From the NCBI GenBank assembly GCA_949752745.1, contig OX457029.1:43634500-43698499 (forward strand): a stretch of DNA of 64,000 nucleotides. The letters are read 5' to 3'. The stretch is from Protula sp. h YS-2021 (taxonomy: Eukaryota; Annelida; Polychaeta; Sabellida; Serpulidae). The notes below the pieces were generated by a model. The model made no database searches. It saw only the letters and a list, made by a program, of their open reading frames with translations, and was not told the origin of the DNA. Positions 20,076-30,632 of the stretch are shown piece by piece. How positions within the stretch are numbered: the stretch's first letter is position 1; every line of letters begins with the position of its first letter. Made by a program: the position numbers and the translations under genes.

Positions 20076-21716
20076 AAATCCAAATATCTTCTGTCGCCAA
20101 CATCTGTATAGAATGTCTTTTGTGCGATAGACTACCCAGAGATTCCGTTTAAGCCTTGCGTAGAGAAGGAATGGGAATGGGTTTTGCCAGTCGACGAAAA
20201 ATGAAGTCCTGAAATTGTACGATGACATAGTCAGTTTTACTGTCATACTTTCTTCAATTTAGTTTTTAGCGCATTTTGCCTGGTTCTATGCTTGGATTCG
20301 CGCCGAAGTTTATTGGGACATCGTTGCTGTATAAGGAAGTTTTAATGTTACCTATTACATTGCATTTTGTTTCAGATCTAATAATTATGGCTTCAATTAC
20401 TCAGTGATAGCCATGCCAGAGGAGACTTACTTGTTGTGACTTACTTACTTGTTGTGACTTACTTTGTGGTGTCGCCGCTCGATCTCAACAGGGTGCATGT
20501 CATTCCTAAAAACCGGTCTCATTAAATTTAATTAAACGAGGTTAAACTCACTGAGGTATTCAGTATAATTACAATTTAAAAGGAAACAAAATATTACGTG
20601 ATTCAGTTTGTCGCATGACGTGCATAAAGATACAACTTATTTTGTTATTTCTTTTCTTTGGATATTTCTCCTCGCTGAAATAAATTGCACAGAGATCATT
20701 CCAAGTGGCACCCCAGAGTGCCATTTCTGTCTCAGTATAATATAGGTTCGGTCTTTTTCTGGGACGAAAAAGGGAATGGCGGTTGTGCTGAAATGGGTAG
20801 CTCGTTGAGATGCGTAGCATAAATCACTAAAAATATTTCGTTTGCAGTGATGTGTCAAGAAGAGTAGCCAACCATATACTTCTTTTGAGTCAACATGAAG
20901 TATGATTGATCTGTTACAAAGTGTATATCTTAAATTAACGTTTTCATAACTGCACAATATTATCTCCATGTTGATTTGAAATCAGTCGATACATAATATG
21001 CTACATAAATTAATCTGACGTTTTGATTACCGATAACTGCAATATCTATCGGCAGTTACCTTCCGGTCATCTTTGACAATTTATTGGCTTGAATATCAAC
21101 CAAACAATTTACAATATTTACCTAAGTTGTGTGACAAATGTAAATACTATCAACTAACTGCAACGATTGGATATTTGCCAAATATAAAGCTGTACAGTTG
21201 ATCCTTGCTGTAGCGACATTCACGGGACAAAGAAAATTATATGTAAGTGTCTGAGTGTCACTATCTGAGATCTATTAGCTCTACATGTAAATTAATATTT
21301 GAGGAGGCGTGCCATATCGTGATTTGAAACCACATTTAGTGTGGTAACTTCTTGTATCTAATCATAAACTGCATTTATACTTAATTACAACGATGTAAAC
21401 ATATGACTTTCTATTTACCACTACGCATAAAAACACCACCATGTTCATGTGAACTGCTGTATTTATGTAAAAAGGTAAAGAGAGCAAATTTTTGCCACGT
21501 GAAGATGTTAATAATGACCCAATACCATATTAGTTATAAGAGGTACATAAGTACAAATGCTGTCGATTATGCAACTTGGTGCTATATCCGATGTCTATAT
21601 ATGAAGGTTGAGTGTAGTTCCTAAGTGTTTGTTTTAAATTCCCCGTGCGTTTAATGCCACGGACTGAATTTAGTTGAGGCCGTGTAGAAGGTAAAAATTG
21701 TTATCTTTTCATTTAG
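20076..21716. other. No gene seen
   Basis: 1.6 kb of AT-rich sequence. Open frames here are short and show no family signal. A short duplication of TACTTGTTGTGACTTACT occurs near 20428-20465. Confidence 0.5.
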
Positions 21717-21885
21717 CTAACACTGTTACAGCTGTTGTTCGTGGACACAGACAACAGAACAATGTACAAGATAAAGGAGCTACGATTCCGCCATGCGGAG
21801 GTAAGCTGCCGTTTGTGAAGGAGAGAATAGCTTTCAGTCCTTTTGACAAAGACCATCTTCTTGCATATTCTTACACAAACCGCTC
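21717..21885 (+). other. VPS10 exon with two competing reading frames
   Basis: One frame (21732-21800) ends at a strong GAG|GTAAGC donor in phase 0 and joins exon 22309 cleanly. Just beyond that donor, in another frame, 21803-21885 encodes KLPFVKERIAFSPFDKDHLL, which fits the VPS10 consensus better. Its only GT donor (21886) leaves a phase that does not match exon 22309. An indel, a missing small exon or pseudogenisation could explain the conflict. Confidence 0.5.
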
Positions 21886-23671
21886 GTGCAAATGCTTGGC
21901 TGACTGCGCTCTATTGATTGAGCTAATTGCTTTCATTTTATTAAAACATCTTTGAGACAGAATGATTTGCTTAAGGGAGTAACATGTTGCTATATTACCA
22001 CCTTCCTTCATGCTATCAATCCTCCATCCGCCCGAAATCGGGATTTCTTTGGATGGCTATTTTAGGTTAATTATATGCTAAATGTGTCGAATGTAATGTT
22101 CATCGCTATGTGCTAATATATACAACCATAACGCGATGAAATTTTAAGTGTCGGTTGGTACGTCTTAACAGTACGAAAAATATTCATATCAGAATGCCAA
22201 ATATATTATAAAAAGCAAGATATATAACGCTTCTAAGAATAACGCTGTGTGAAAAAGACCTTATGTCTTCGCTAAATGATACAAAAATTTATGTGTGTTT
22301 TTGCACAGGTTTATATGTCAACTGATATGTGCCAGCAATGGGACTTGGTGTGTATGAATGTCAACAGCCGCATCATGTGGGGTGTCAGAGGAATATACGA
22401 CTCTGGAGTTCTCCATGTGGAAGTCAGAGATCTCGCTTCAAGTAAATGACTTTTCCGTATTTTCCTTCTATATTCTGGAATATTCCTGACGTCACAGTGT
22501 TAAATATGGACAGTCACAATGGGCATCCATAAGTTGCGTATGCATAGAAAGGGAAAGAGGGAAAATGTTACAGTCAATATGAGACTTCACACAATTAGGG
22601 TACGGGTTGAAGGAGGGGGAAGAGCCGAAATTCTGCAATGGTGTGTCTGGAGAAGAAGTTGTGACTTGGCTTGTTTGAAGCTGGCTATCGCTACTACAAG
22701 TTCAAGCCTCCGACACGGATGCACCGGTGGACATGGCGGGATTGATTGACATGGACTTACTGCATGTCCGCAACAAGTACATCTATGTGCAAGTAGGTCA
22801 ATTCCCCCTCCTAGCCGCCTTCATGCGGCTCACCCCCTCTGAATTATATGTAAAATGAACAACTCTCCAGAGCTGTTGGTTGTGAAAGGATAGTTGACCA
22901 AGGGTGTAACGGGTTGAAAAATGTGAAATGTACAGTCATTGCAAAGGAAAAGCTCATAATGATTCTTACTATTTATATTTGCTGATTTAAAATGTCATAA
23001 AAGGCGACCCTTTTTCTTAAGACTTCATACAATTTTTGATATTCGTGAAAACAGGAAATCATACAAAAATGCAAATGGAATGGAAAAATTTTGGTGGTTT
23101 TAACACTTTATACTAAGAAGTGCATAAGAAAAGAAGAAGGTGGAAATTAGGTGGTAAATTTACTACGTGCTGTGATAAGTAAGAATATGCGGCCGTTTGT
23201 GTTTCAGAAAAGCACACAGTTTATGAGTAGCCTCTGTGTATCGTATATGCGAGGAGAATTCAACATACTTCCCCCTGGACCACAAACCATTGGCAAGTAC
23301 AGTACAAATGTTTCTTTCTTATGACGAATAGCAAGACTTTCTGAGAACAAACATCATACCTGCAGTTTCCTCGGTACAAGAAGCTGCCTTTGGAGTTAGT
23401 TCTCCGTAACGATATTTTGTCATTATAAGAAAGTAAATAAAAAAGCTAGCATGTCATTTGACTATATATATGTTTTTCATGATGCCTACCTCTTTTTCAG
23501 GATTTTACCATAGTAAACGCTGATGAGTCACAGGTATTTATAGCAGCCAATCACCATGCCAGTCACGTGAGCTTGTACTTATCTGACAGAACGGGACAGT
23601 TGTACACGTTATCTCTAGAGGATGTGGCTGCCGTTCAGTTCTCTTCTTGTTTCAGCGCCGATCTCAATAAA
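21717..23671 (+). CDS. Partial gene with VPS10 (sortilin/SorLA-type) domain exons
   Basis: At least four exons can be joined in phase: 21717 or 21732-21800; 22309-22441; 22701 or 22707-22792; 23208-23309; 23501-23671. Together they encode consecutive beta-propeller strands of a VPS10 domain (VYMSTDMCQQWDL, ADESQVFIAANH, SLYLSDRTGQLYTLSLEDV), a receptor domain of sortilin, SorLA and SorCS proteins that bind ligands in the secretory and endosomal lumen. No signal peptide, 10CC module, membrane span or earlier and later exons are visible in the window, and the downstream plus strand is soon occupied by retroelements and then by a different gene. This may be a gene fragment, or a gene whose other exons lie to the left or were displaced. 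Reading frames are open and splice sites are mostly good. Confidence 0.6.
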
Positions 23672-25879
23672 GTAAGTCAGTTAACTGATAAATTAAGACA
23701 AATATGGCATTAATTATCAAATTAATGTAAGTGAAACTTAGGTGAAGTTATCTAAAAATTCCATTTGTTATATTTCTTTATAATTGTTACTTTGTTTTTT
23801 AAGCAAGGTGTGAGCTAAATAAATTCTTTTACCCACCGTAAAGACGAAAAGCAAGCGTCCGAACGGATCTATTAAATGCAAAATATTTAGCATTTTTGCA
23901 CTAAGTTTTTAAATTTAACTATTTTTCCAAAGGTGAGAGGTCTACAGGGTGTTTATATAGGTAAGCAGCAAAGCCGAGAACATTGATAATATTTGATCAA
24001 GGAGGAATGTGAAAGCCGCTGAATAAAACAACAGATAGAGACGACCATCCATACATTTGCAATGTGCGTGCCAGACGCATGTAACGTGACGTAACGCCAA
24101 GAATAAATGTACATACTAGGCACATGTACAGACATTATATGATATAATGATAATGAAAATAGTTAGGTAATGTCCTACAGAAAAGTCTTTGTTTTTGATC
24201 CAAAAAATGGAGCTTTCATTTGCATGTTAGAAATTTGATCTTCGGATTTAATTCTTTTTGCAGAGGAATCTATTATTAAGATGTGTATTGTGACTTCCAG
24301 AGCGACTGTGAAGAAATGGTTAATTTCAGTCTTATAATCTTTATTCCAGTCCAATTCGTGCAATTTACACCTGCATCTGTGGACCAGTAGATGGGTGTTA
24401 GACATTCTTTCGCTAACATCGGAAGAGAATACGCCAGGGATTATCATGGCCCAAGCTATGTTCACAAAATCTTTATGCTATATTCTTCGGAGATCAATGC
24501 AACTTGTTTAGTTTCACAGCGGTAGTGCCTTAATAGGTTGACTGAGAAAAACAAGAATCATAGATTGTGAATGGTTCGTCTGTCTTCACTTGACTCTATA
24601 CAAAGCCAAATTGAGAGTTTTTCTTGAATTGGCTTGTAACCGTAAAGTGCACTCACACTCTATTTCGACAGTGCACGCGTACTCTTGGCGAAAGGACTAG
24701 CAAATAACGCAACATAAACGATTTCCACTCCATCCGCGGCACTTCAGAGTTTTTTTCTAAACCGAGCCAACACAGACTTGATCGGTTAGAGACATGGTCT
24801 TATATATCACGCATCTTATGTGCCAGGTTATTACCTCATGACGTATTGAAGTATTTGGTACTTTGCTACCAATGTTGTCCAAAGTCTTCTTGTGTACCAG
24901 TAACGTTTCAAAGTCCATGCAAGTTGAAGAGTGATGCATACGAATGATGGAACGTGATTTACGCTGCAGTTGAATGCTCAGGGCGGTTTTTGGTTTGAAA
25001 AATTGCAGGCAGTGTTGGCTTGCAGTTGGAAAACGACTCGAGCTTATTCGTGAGTCGCGGTGGAGGGATGACGTGGCACTTCGCTCATAAAAACACTTCT
25101 TCCACAGCATACTGGACCAAGCAGGCAGTGAAAATTAACGGGAAAGACCAAATGTCCAACTCTATGTTGAAAGCTGATTCTGTGACGTCCAGGTCTCCCA
25201 TTAACTCTAACATTAGTGGACTCAGACCAGCACCCCCTCACTTCTACATATTTTACGGATGACTCCTGAGCTACATACCTTGATGCTCGCGGTTCTTCGG
25301 GGATCGTATCCAAGTCAAGAGGATAACCTTCATGTCATCTTCTTTCTAAAATTCACTTCTTTTGAACACTTAATTGGCCGTATTATGCTGAATTTTTTTT
25401 TGCCTGATGCCAATTTTCGCAAATTCAGGGCTAGCTTTGACGAGGGGATTAGCTGGAAGTCGTACAACTTCAGAACAAGCCGGCTACAAGTCAATGGAGT
25501 TCTGAATGAATCTAGCATCACCACCCTCTTGGTCAAGTAACACGTTCTCAGGCAATTCTTTCATTTTTGTCATATCATATGGGAGCAGTTGCTGAGTTAT
25601 TTGAACAGTCATAAACAGCAGCACAATGATGATCTATTTATTTATCAGGAATCCTCATTGAGAACATAGATACTCTTTAAGTCTCCAGACTGGGTAGAGT
25701 AATTCTATTCAGTACCGAAAAGGTACGCTATAACAGCACGTGACATGATAGTGTGCTGTGCTTGCAGTGTGTATAGCCATCTGTAGAACTTAGGCTGGCT
25801 TGAGGGTGTGATGCTACAGGATTTGGGCAACTGAGAGGCTGGAATTACTACAAGTAGCACATGTGTATATTTAAAAGCT
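23672..25879. other. No assignable gene
   Basis: Open frames of 60-117 codons occur on both strands near 24175-25540 but none shows a family signature I recognise. Part of this may be pol sequence of the old gypsy copy whose gag ends just to the right, but I could not identify RT or integrase motifs. Confidence 0.4.
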
Positions 25880-26222
25880 GTTCCTTTGTCCTTGCTTTGT
25901 TTTCAACTTGGCACACAGTTTGTTTTGAACACCATTTTGAAATGCATTGACCTCATCAACTGCCACACACTTAACATCCTGATGATCATGAAAATCATCA
26001 TCACTATCCGACTCACGACTGAGCTCATACATGGGGTGTTTAGACTTACGTCTGAACGCTGTCGCTGCTTCACAGCAGTTCTCATAGTGGTTCGACTGCT
26101 TACATATGGTACACTTTGTCTTCTTTCGTTCATGGCCAGGAGACTGTGTTTACCTCGGCTTCCCCATAGCCAACATCTGTTTCTTAGACGCACGACATTT
26201 TTCTATAGCTTTTTGGAGCGTC
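25880..26222 (-). pseudogene. Old gypsy gag relic, C-terminal part with zinc knuckles
   Basis: The minus strand from 26222 reads a gag-like helix (TLQKAIEKCRASKKQM), then after a frame change a damaged knuckle (CWLWGSRGKHS) and a better one (CTICKQSNHYENCC), then an Asp/Ser-rich linker. The other half of this gag lies beyond the inserted element, at 30480-30632. Confidence 0.7.
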
Positions 26223-26227
26223 GTTTT

Positions 26228-26386
26228 TGTTGTGATATTGAATGATGCGACTAGATTTATCTTGAAATCTTTATTTACATCCAAGCCATCTCGGTTATTA
26301 CGTCACATGGTCACATGACCAGATAGAAAATATTGAATAAACAATACCCAAGGGTGGATAGTTGTAACACTATCAATAATATTACA
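26228..26386 (-). repeat. 3' LTR of the second gypsy element
   Basis: 159 bp starting TGTTGTGATATTG and ending ATTACA on the plus strand. Preceded by GTTTT at 26223-26227. The purine tract AAGAAAAAGGAGA lies just inside, on the minus strand. Confidence 0.88.
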
Positions 26387-26399
26387 TCTCCTTTTTCTT
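26387..26399 (-). other. Polypurine tract of the second gypsy element
   Basis: The minus strand reads AAGAAAAAGGAGA directly before the 3' LTR. Confidence 0.7.
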
Positions 26400-26986
26400 A
26401 AACAAAAAAGCATTAGATTCTGCTTTACTGAAACAATACACGACTTTATTTCATGCGAAGAATACTTACTGAACTTTCAATACTTTTTAAGCATTTTACT
26501 GGTTTGAATTTTACACAATAAATTTTTCCGCCAAGAGCGATAAATGAGTACAAAAATTACTGAACTGTGGCTGAATGTTTGCTTCTTGCGAAGCAACATT
26601 AACATTAAAGTACATTTCTGTTAAAAGCTAAAAAAGGAACATAATACTAGGAACAACATTAAGAAGCATAAGCATGGGAAAATACTTTACTCAATTCTGA
26701 CTCAAAGCCTTTTTTTTTACTTCCGGTGTCGGTTGTGTGATGAGTCTATAAAGCGGGCGACAATAGATATATCAATCTATACAATATGAACTAACTTGTT
26801 TTAAAACACTAGATTACTATAAAAAAACAAATAAATAAACAAAATACCTACTCACGAACTGGATATCAATCACTAACTAAGAGGATTATTTGCGCAAGCG
26901 ATTAATATCCAACTGTATTTTCCAGAGTCCATTCGGTAGTCCAAAATTTGTTTACCAGTTCAACTTATCAGGTCTCTTCGCTGTCC

Positions 26987-29330
26987 TTACTGACCTCGAA
27001 GTAAAAGATGGTTTCTCTCCGTTATCTTTGGTACCAGTATCAGTTCCTGCGGCTGCAAGCGGGGTATCAGCAGGTGTGGGGCTGCTGGTAGTGTTGTTCT
27101 CAGCCATCTGCCGAATAAAAGTTCAGCAGGCCTATATCCGTTATGGATGGGAGTTGACCTATAATTGAGAAGTGCTATGTAAGGATCGTTATTTTTCTTC
27201 ATGAGGTTTTCGAATGTTTTCACCGCTTTTGCTGCACACCCATTTTCGCTCGCGTGAGTTGGCGAAGATGTTAAATGGAGAAAATTGTACTCCATACTGA
27301 ATTTCACCATTGCACTGTTTTGTAGTTGTCCGAAATTGTTGGAAACTAAAATTTCCGGGATTACATGTCTGCTAAAAATTGATTTGAGGTGATTTATTAT
27401 AGCACCTTCATTTTGACCATCTTTAAGTAGAGCAATTTTCAAATACCTGGAATAGTAATCTACCACTGCTAAGTAGGTCTTACCTCGAAGCTCACATAAA
27501 TCGCAAGCTACCTTCTTTCAAGGTCTGTCCGGAAGTGGGGTTGGTTCCAATGGCTCCACAGTTTTAGACTGCTGCCTAATACAGGTCAGGACATTTTTGA
27601 CCATGTCTTCAATCTCTTTTGATAGGCCAACCCACCAAACTGAAGTTCCTGCTCTTTCTCGGCATTTAGTAATGCCAAGATGGCCATCGTGTATACGATC
27701 TAAAATTTCAAAACGCATTGAGGACGGAATAACGATTCTGCTGTCCTTCAGTAGGAGGCCATCTTGAATAGAGCACTCCGCTGCAAACTGCATATAAGGG
27801 AGTAAAATCGTTGGAACTTGATTTTTATCAGGCCAACCTTCCTGGGTGTACAACATTATTCTTGTACCCACTTCATCTTCATGTTGAAGTTCGCGAATTT
27901 TTTCTAATTTTCTTTCAGTGATAGGAAGAACTTCAATTACCTGCTTGACAAATGCTTCCGTTTCCTCAGCTAAATTCGTTTTGACTTCTTCTATTGTGGA
28001 CAATGGAGTCCCACTCAGGGTATCTGGAGTGTACATTTCCTTACCTGGTAAATGTTGTATATTGAATCTGAACCGCATGAGCCTGATTTTGTATCGAGTT
28101 ATCTTAGTGGGTATTTCGTCGAGCCTCTTTTTTGGCAAGTATAGGCACCAACGACTTATGGTCAGTGACTAACGTGAAATCTAAGCCTAAAACATACTCA
28201 GCGAATTTCTCACAACCCCAGGTCAAGGCCAAAGCCTCTTTTTCAATTTGTGCATGCCGTCGCTCACAGTCTGTATATACTTCTACTCGCGTATGAGACA
28301 GGTCTAAATTCACCTGTAGTTGGCTCTTTTTGCAGAAAAACTGAAACTAGCCCAAATGATGAGCTGTCAGTCATGATTCTTGTTTCGTGTTTGACACTGT
28401 ATGTCTTCAGAGTGTTTTGAGATCTGCGTTCTTCTTTGATTTTCTCCAGAGCTATTTTTTGTTGTTTACCCCATGACCAATCATTATCCTTTTTGAGGAG
28501 TTCACGCAATGGCTGTGTCATGTTGGCGAGATCTAAGATAAACTTACCTAACTTGTTTGCCTTTCCTAAAAAACGACGTAGCTCTGTTATATTTGTGGGT
28601 GCAGGCATGTGTATGATAGCTTTTATCTTGCCGTCATCTGGCAAAATACAACTGGGACCAATATATGCATTACAAAACTTACCTCTGTGTTGGGAATTCA
28701 CACTTGTTTGGATTTAGAGTGATTTCGGCACTTTGTAACTTCTCCAAAAACCGGAAATAGTTCTTGTCGGTGTGACGCAATGTCTTTGCTGTCCACCAAT
28801 ATATCGTCAATTTGAATATTGACATGTGGTTGTTGTCGCCCAATATCATGTATAACCTCCTGGAATACCTCTGACCCACTCGAAATACCAAATGGAAGGC
28901 GTAAAAAGCAATATCTTCCAAATGTTGTGATGAATTGAGTTAGCCCCTGCGATTCCTCAGCCAGCAAGATCTGATAAAAGGAGCTATTTGCGTAAAGTTT
29001 TGTAAATAATTTTGCGTACTGTAACTTGGCGAGTGTTGATTCGACTGTGTGAAGTTAATATCTGGGACGTATTACGTACTTGTTCAGATGAGTTAAATTG
29101 GCGAAAATGCGTACTTCTCCCGTTTTTGGTATTGAAACCAACACCATCCCAGCGCACCAGGGTGAAGCCTCGTTTGGTTCGAGAAGTCGAATTACCCATT
29201 GCTGTACCATGTCATCTAACGCTGTTTTAACCTTGGGCAACAATGGATGAGCAACTCTTCTTGGTGTATTTATTGCAAATAGCTGCGCATCCGGTTCGAT
29301 TTGTATTTTGTACTCGAAATCTTTTACCAT
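26987..29330 (-). pseudogene. pol: Pol of the second gypsy element (RT-RNase H-integrase, broken)
   Basis: RT begins at 29330 (ASPWCAGMVLVSIPKTGEVR). The region 28967-28698 has RLPFGISSGSEVFQ and IQIDDILV. RNase H-like sequence lies at 28313-28104 (LVTDHKSL). The integrase zinc-binding region is within 28138-27518 (RIHDGHLGITKCRERA), and the integrase core at 27466-26987 has SNNFGQLQ where an Asp-Asn-Gly is normal. These segments are in different frames. No protease motif is found between the gag knuckles and RT, so that domain seems deleted. Confidence 0.85.
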
Positions 29331-29439
29331 CCCTAATCCTGAAAATAATTTTGGGAACTTTTCCAGGACATTTTATTTAAAATCGGATTAAGTTATTGTA
29401 CTCATAATGTCCTGAAAGTGGTCTTCATCCCTCACTTCG

Positions 29440-30253
29440 TGAATGCATTTCTGTTGCTTGGTTCTGCAGACCACCGCCCAGTGCCCCTTTTTCTTGCAGA
29501 AGTTGCACGTAGAATATTTCGCGGGACAATCTTGTTTGGAATGTTTGTTTTTACCACACCAGTGGCATGGCGTTGTTGTTGTTGATGACGTCTTGGCGCT
29601 GCACGCGATTGGTGATTGGTTTTCACTGGTTTTTGTGTCTTAGAGTCCCTTTGGAATGGTTGTTTGCACACCATATTGGCTTGAGCGGGATTGGATGTGT
29701 TTAAAACGCGTAGACTGTCTTTGGAGCTTCCCGCGTTCGTGTCTTGTCTATAGCGTCTTGAAGTGTCAGATCTTTCTCACTCTGCAACTGTTCTGATAAC
29801 TTTTTGTCTCTGATTCCAGCAACAATGCGATCACGTAACAGTTCTTCTTTCATGGCTCCATAATTACACTTTTCAATCTGGATCCACAAGTCTTTTATGA
29901 AGTTGTCTACCGTATCATCAATGCCTTGACAACGATTGCTAAATTTGACACGTTCAAACACCAGGTTTTCTTCCCACTGAAGTGAGATTCAAATGTGTTT
30001 TTCACCGTCTGGTACGATTTCATCTCATCACTGGATAACTGGAAACTGGTTAAAATGTCTTCGCTTCGATACCCATGCAGTACACCAGGGTGTTTACTTT
30101 TTCTTCAACATCAGTTATTTTGGCAGTGGCTAGATACCGCTCAAAACCAGTATGCAATCGGCCCCACTCCTCTGGCTTCTTGAAATCAAACGTTTGGGGG
30201 GGGGCGGGAATTGCAATTGTTGCCATATCTTCTGTCTGTTGCGTTGAGTGCAC
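29440..30253 (-). pseudogene. gag: Gag of the second gypsy element (frameshifted)
   Basis: Starts with ATG at 30253. An N-terminal segment (FDFKKPEEWGRLHTGFERYL) and a capsid-like segment at 29961-29701 (ELLRDRIVAGIRDKKLSEQL) lie in different frames. In a third frame, at about 29458-29580, there are two CCHC zinc knuckles (CHWCGKNKHSKQDC and CNFCKKKGHWAVVC). The frame changes show it is no longer a working gag. Confidence 0.8.
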
Positions 30254-30302
30254 TAAATTTGCAAGTGAGCTGAATCACTGATCCTACATATCTCTTTCAG
30301 CG

Positions 30303-30320
30303 TGGTCACCGCTGCCACCA
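30303..30320 (-). other. Primer-binding site of the second gypsy element
   Basis: The minus strand reads TGGTGGCAGCGGTGACCA directly after the LTR. It has the TGG expected for pairing with a tRNA CCA end. I could not name the tRNA. Confidence 0.55.
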
Positions 30321-30479
30321 TTTTGTGATATTGAATGATGCGACTAGATTTGTGTTGAAATCTTTATTTACATCCAAGCCATCTCGGTTATTACGTCACA
30401 TGGTCACATGACCAGATAGAACATATTCAGTAAACAATACCCAAGGGTGGATAGTTGTAACACTGTCAACAATATTACA
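30321..30479 (-). repeat. 5' LTR of the second gypsy element
   Basis: Matches 26228-26386 with several substitutions, one of them in the terminal CA on the minus strand. It is followed directly (minus strand) by a TGG-starting primer-binding site. Confidence 0.85.
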
Positions 30480-30632
30480 GTTTTGGGTTCGTGGATCAAC
30501 TGTTCACGGATACCGTTTACAACTTACCAGGTATAAGGTGGATGCCAGGAGTGGAGACTGAAACAGACTAAGTATTTATTTATTTATTTTATTTTATTTG
30601 CGGACTCTCAAAAAAATATGAATAATGAGTTC
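30480..30632 (-). pseudogene. Old gypsy gag relic, N-proximal piece
   Basis: The minus strand reads a gag-like VVNGIREQLIHEPK up to the insertion point. This continues, across the inserted 4.25-kb element, into TLQKAIEKCRASKKQ at 26222. A copy of this piece is at 32693-32845 within the tandem duplication. Confidence 0.65.

Larger units (their letters stand above)
26228..30479 (-). mobile_element. Second gypsy-type LTR element (4.25 kb, defective)
   Basis: 159-bp LTRs at 26228-26386 and 30321-30479 enclose a primer-binding site, gag, and RT-RNase H-integrase on the minus strand. GTTTT is duplicated at both ends (26223-26227 and 30480-30484). The protein sequence resembles the invertebrate K02A2.6-like gypsy group. 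Several positions differ between LTRs, and the coding region has frameshifts and damaged active sites, so it is older than the 13.5-kb element. It is inserted in the gag of another gypsy copy. Confidence 0.88.

Noticed and set aside
24757..25110. 117-codon minus-strand ORF, considered as gypsy pol
   Set aside because: I could not find RT, RNase H or integrase motifs in any frame, so no assignment is made.
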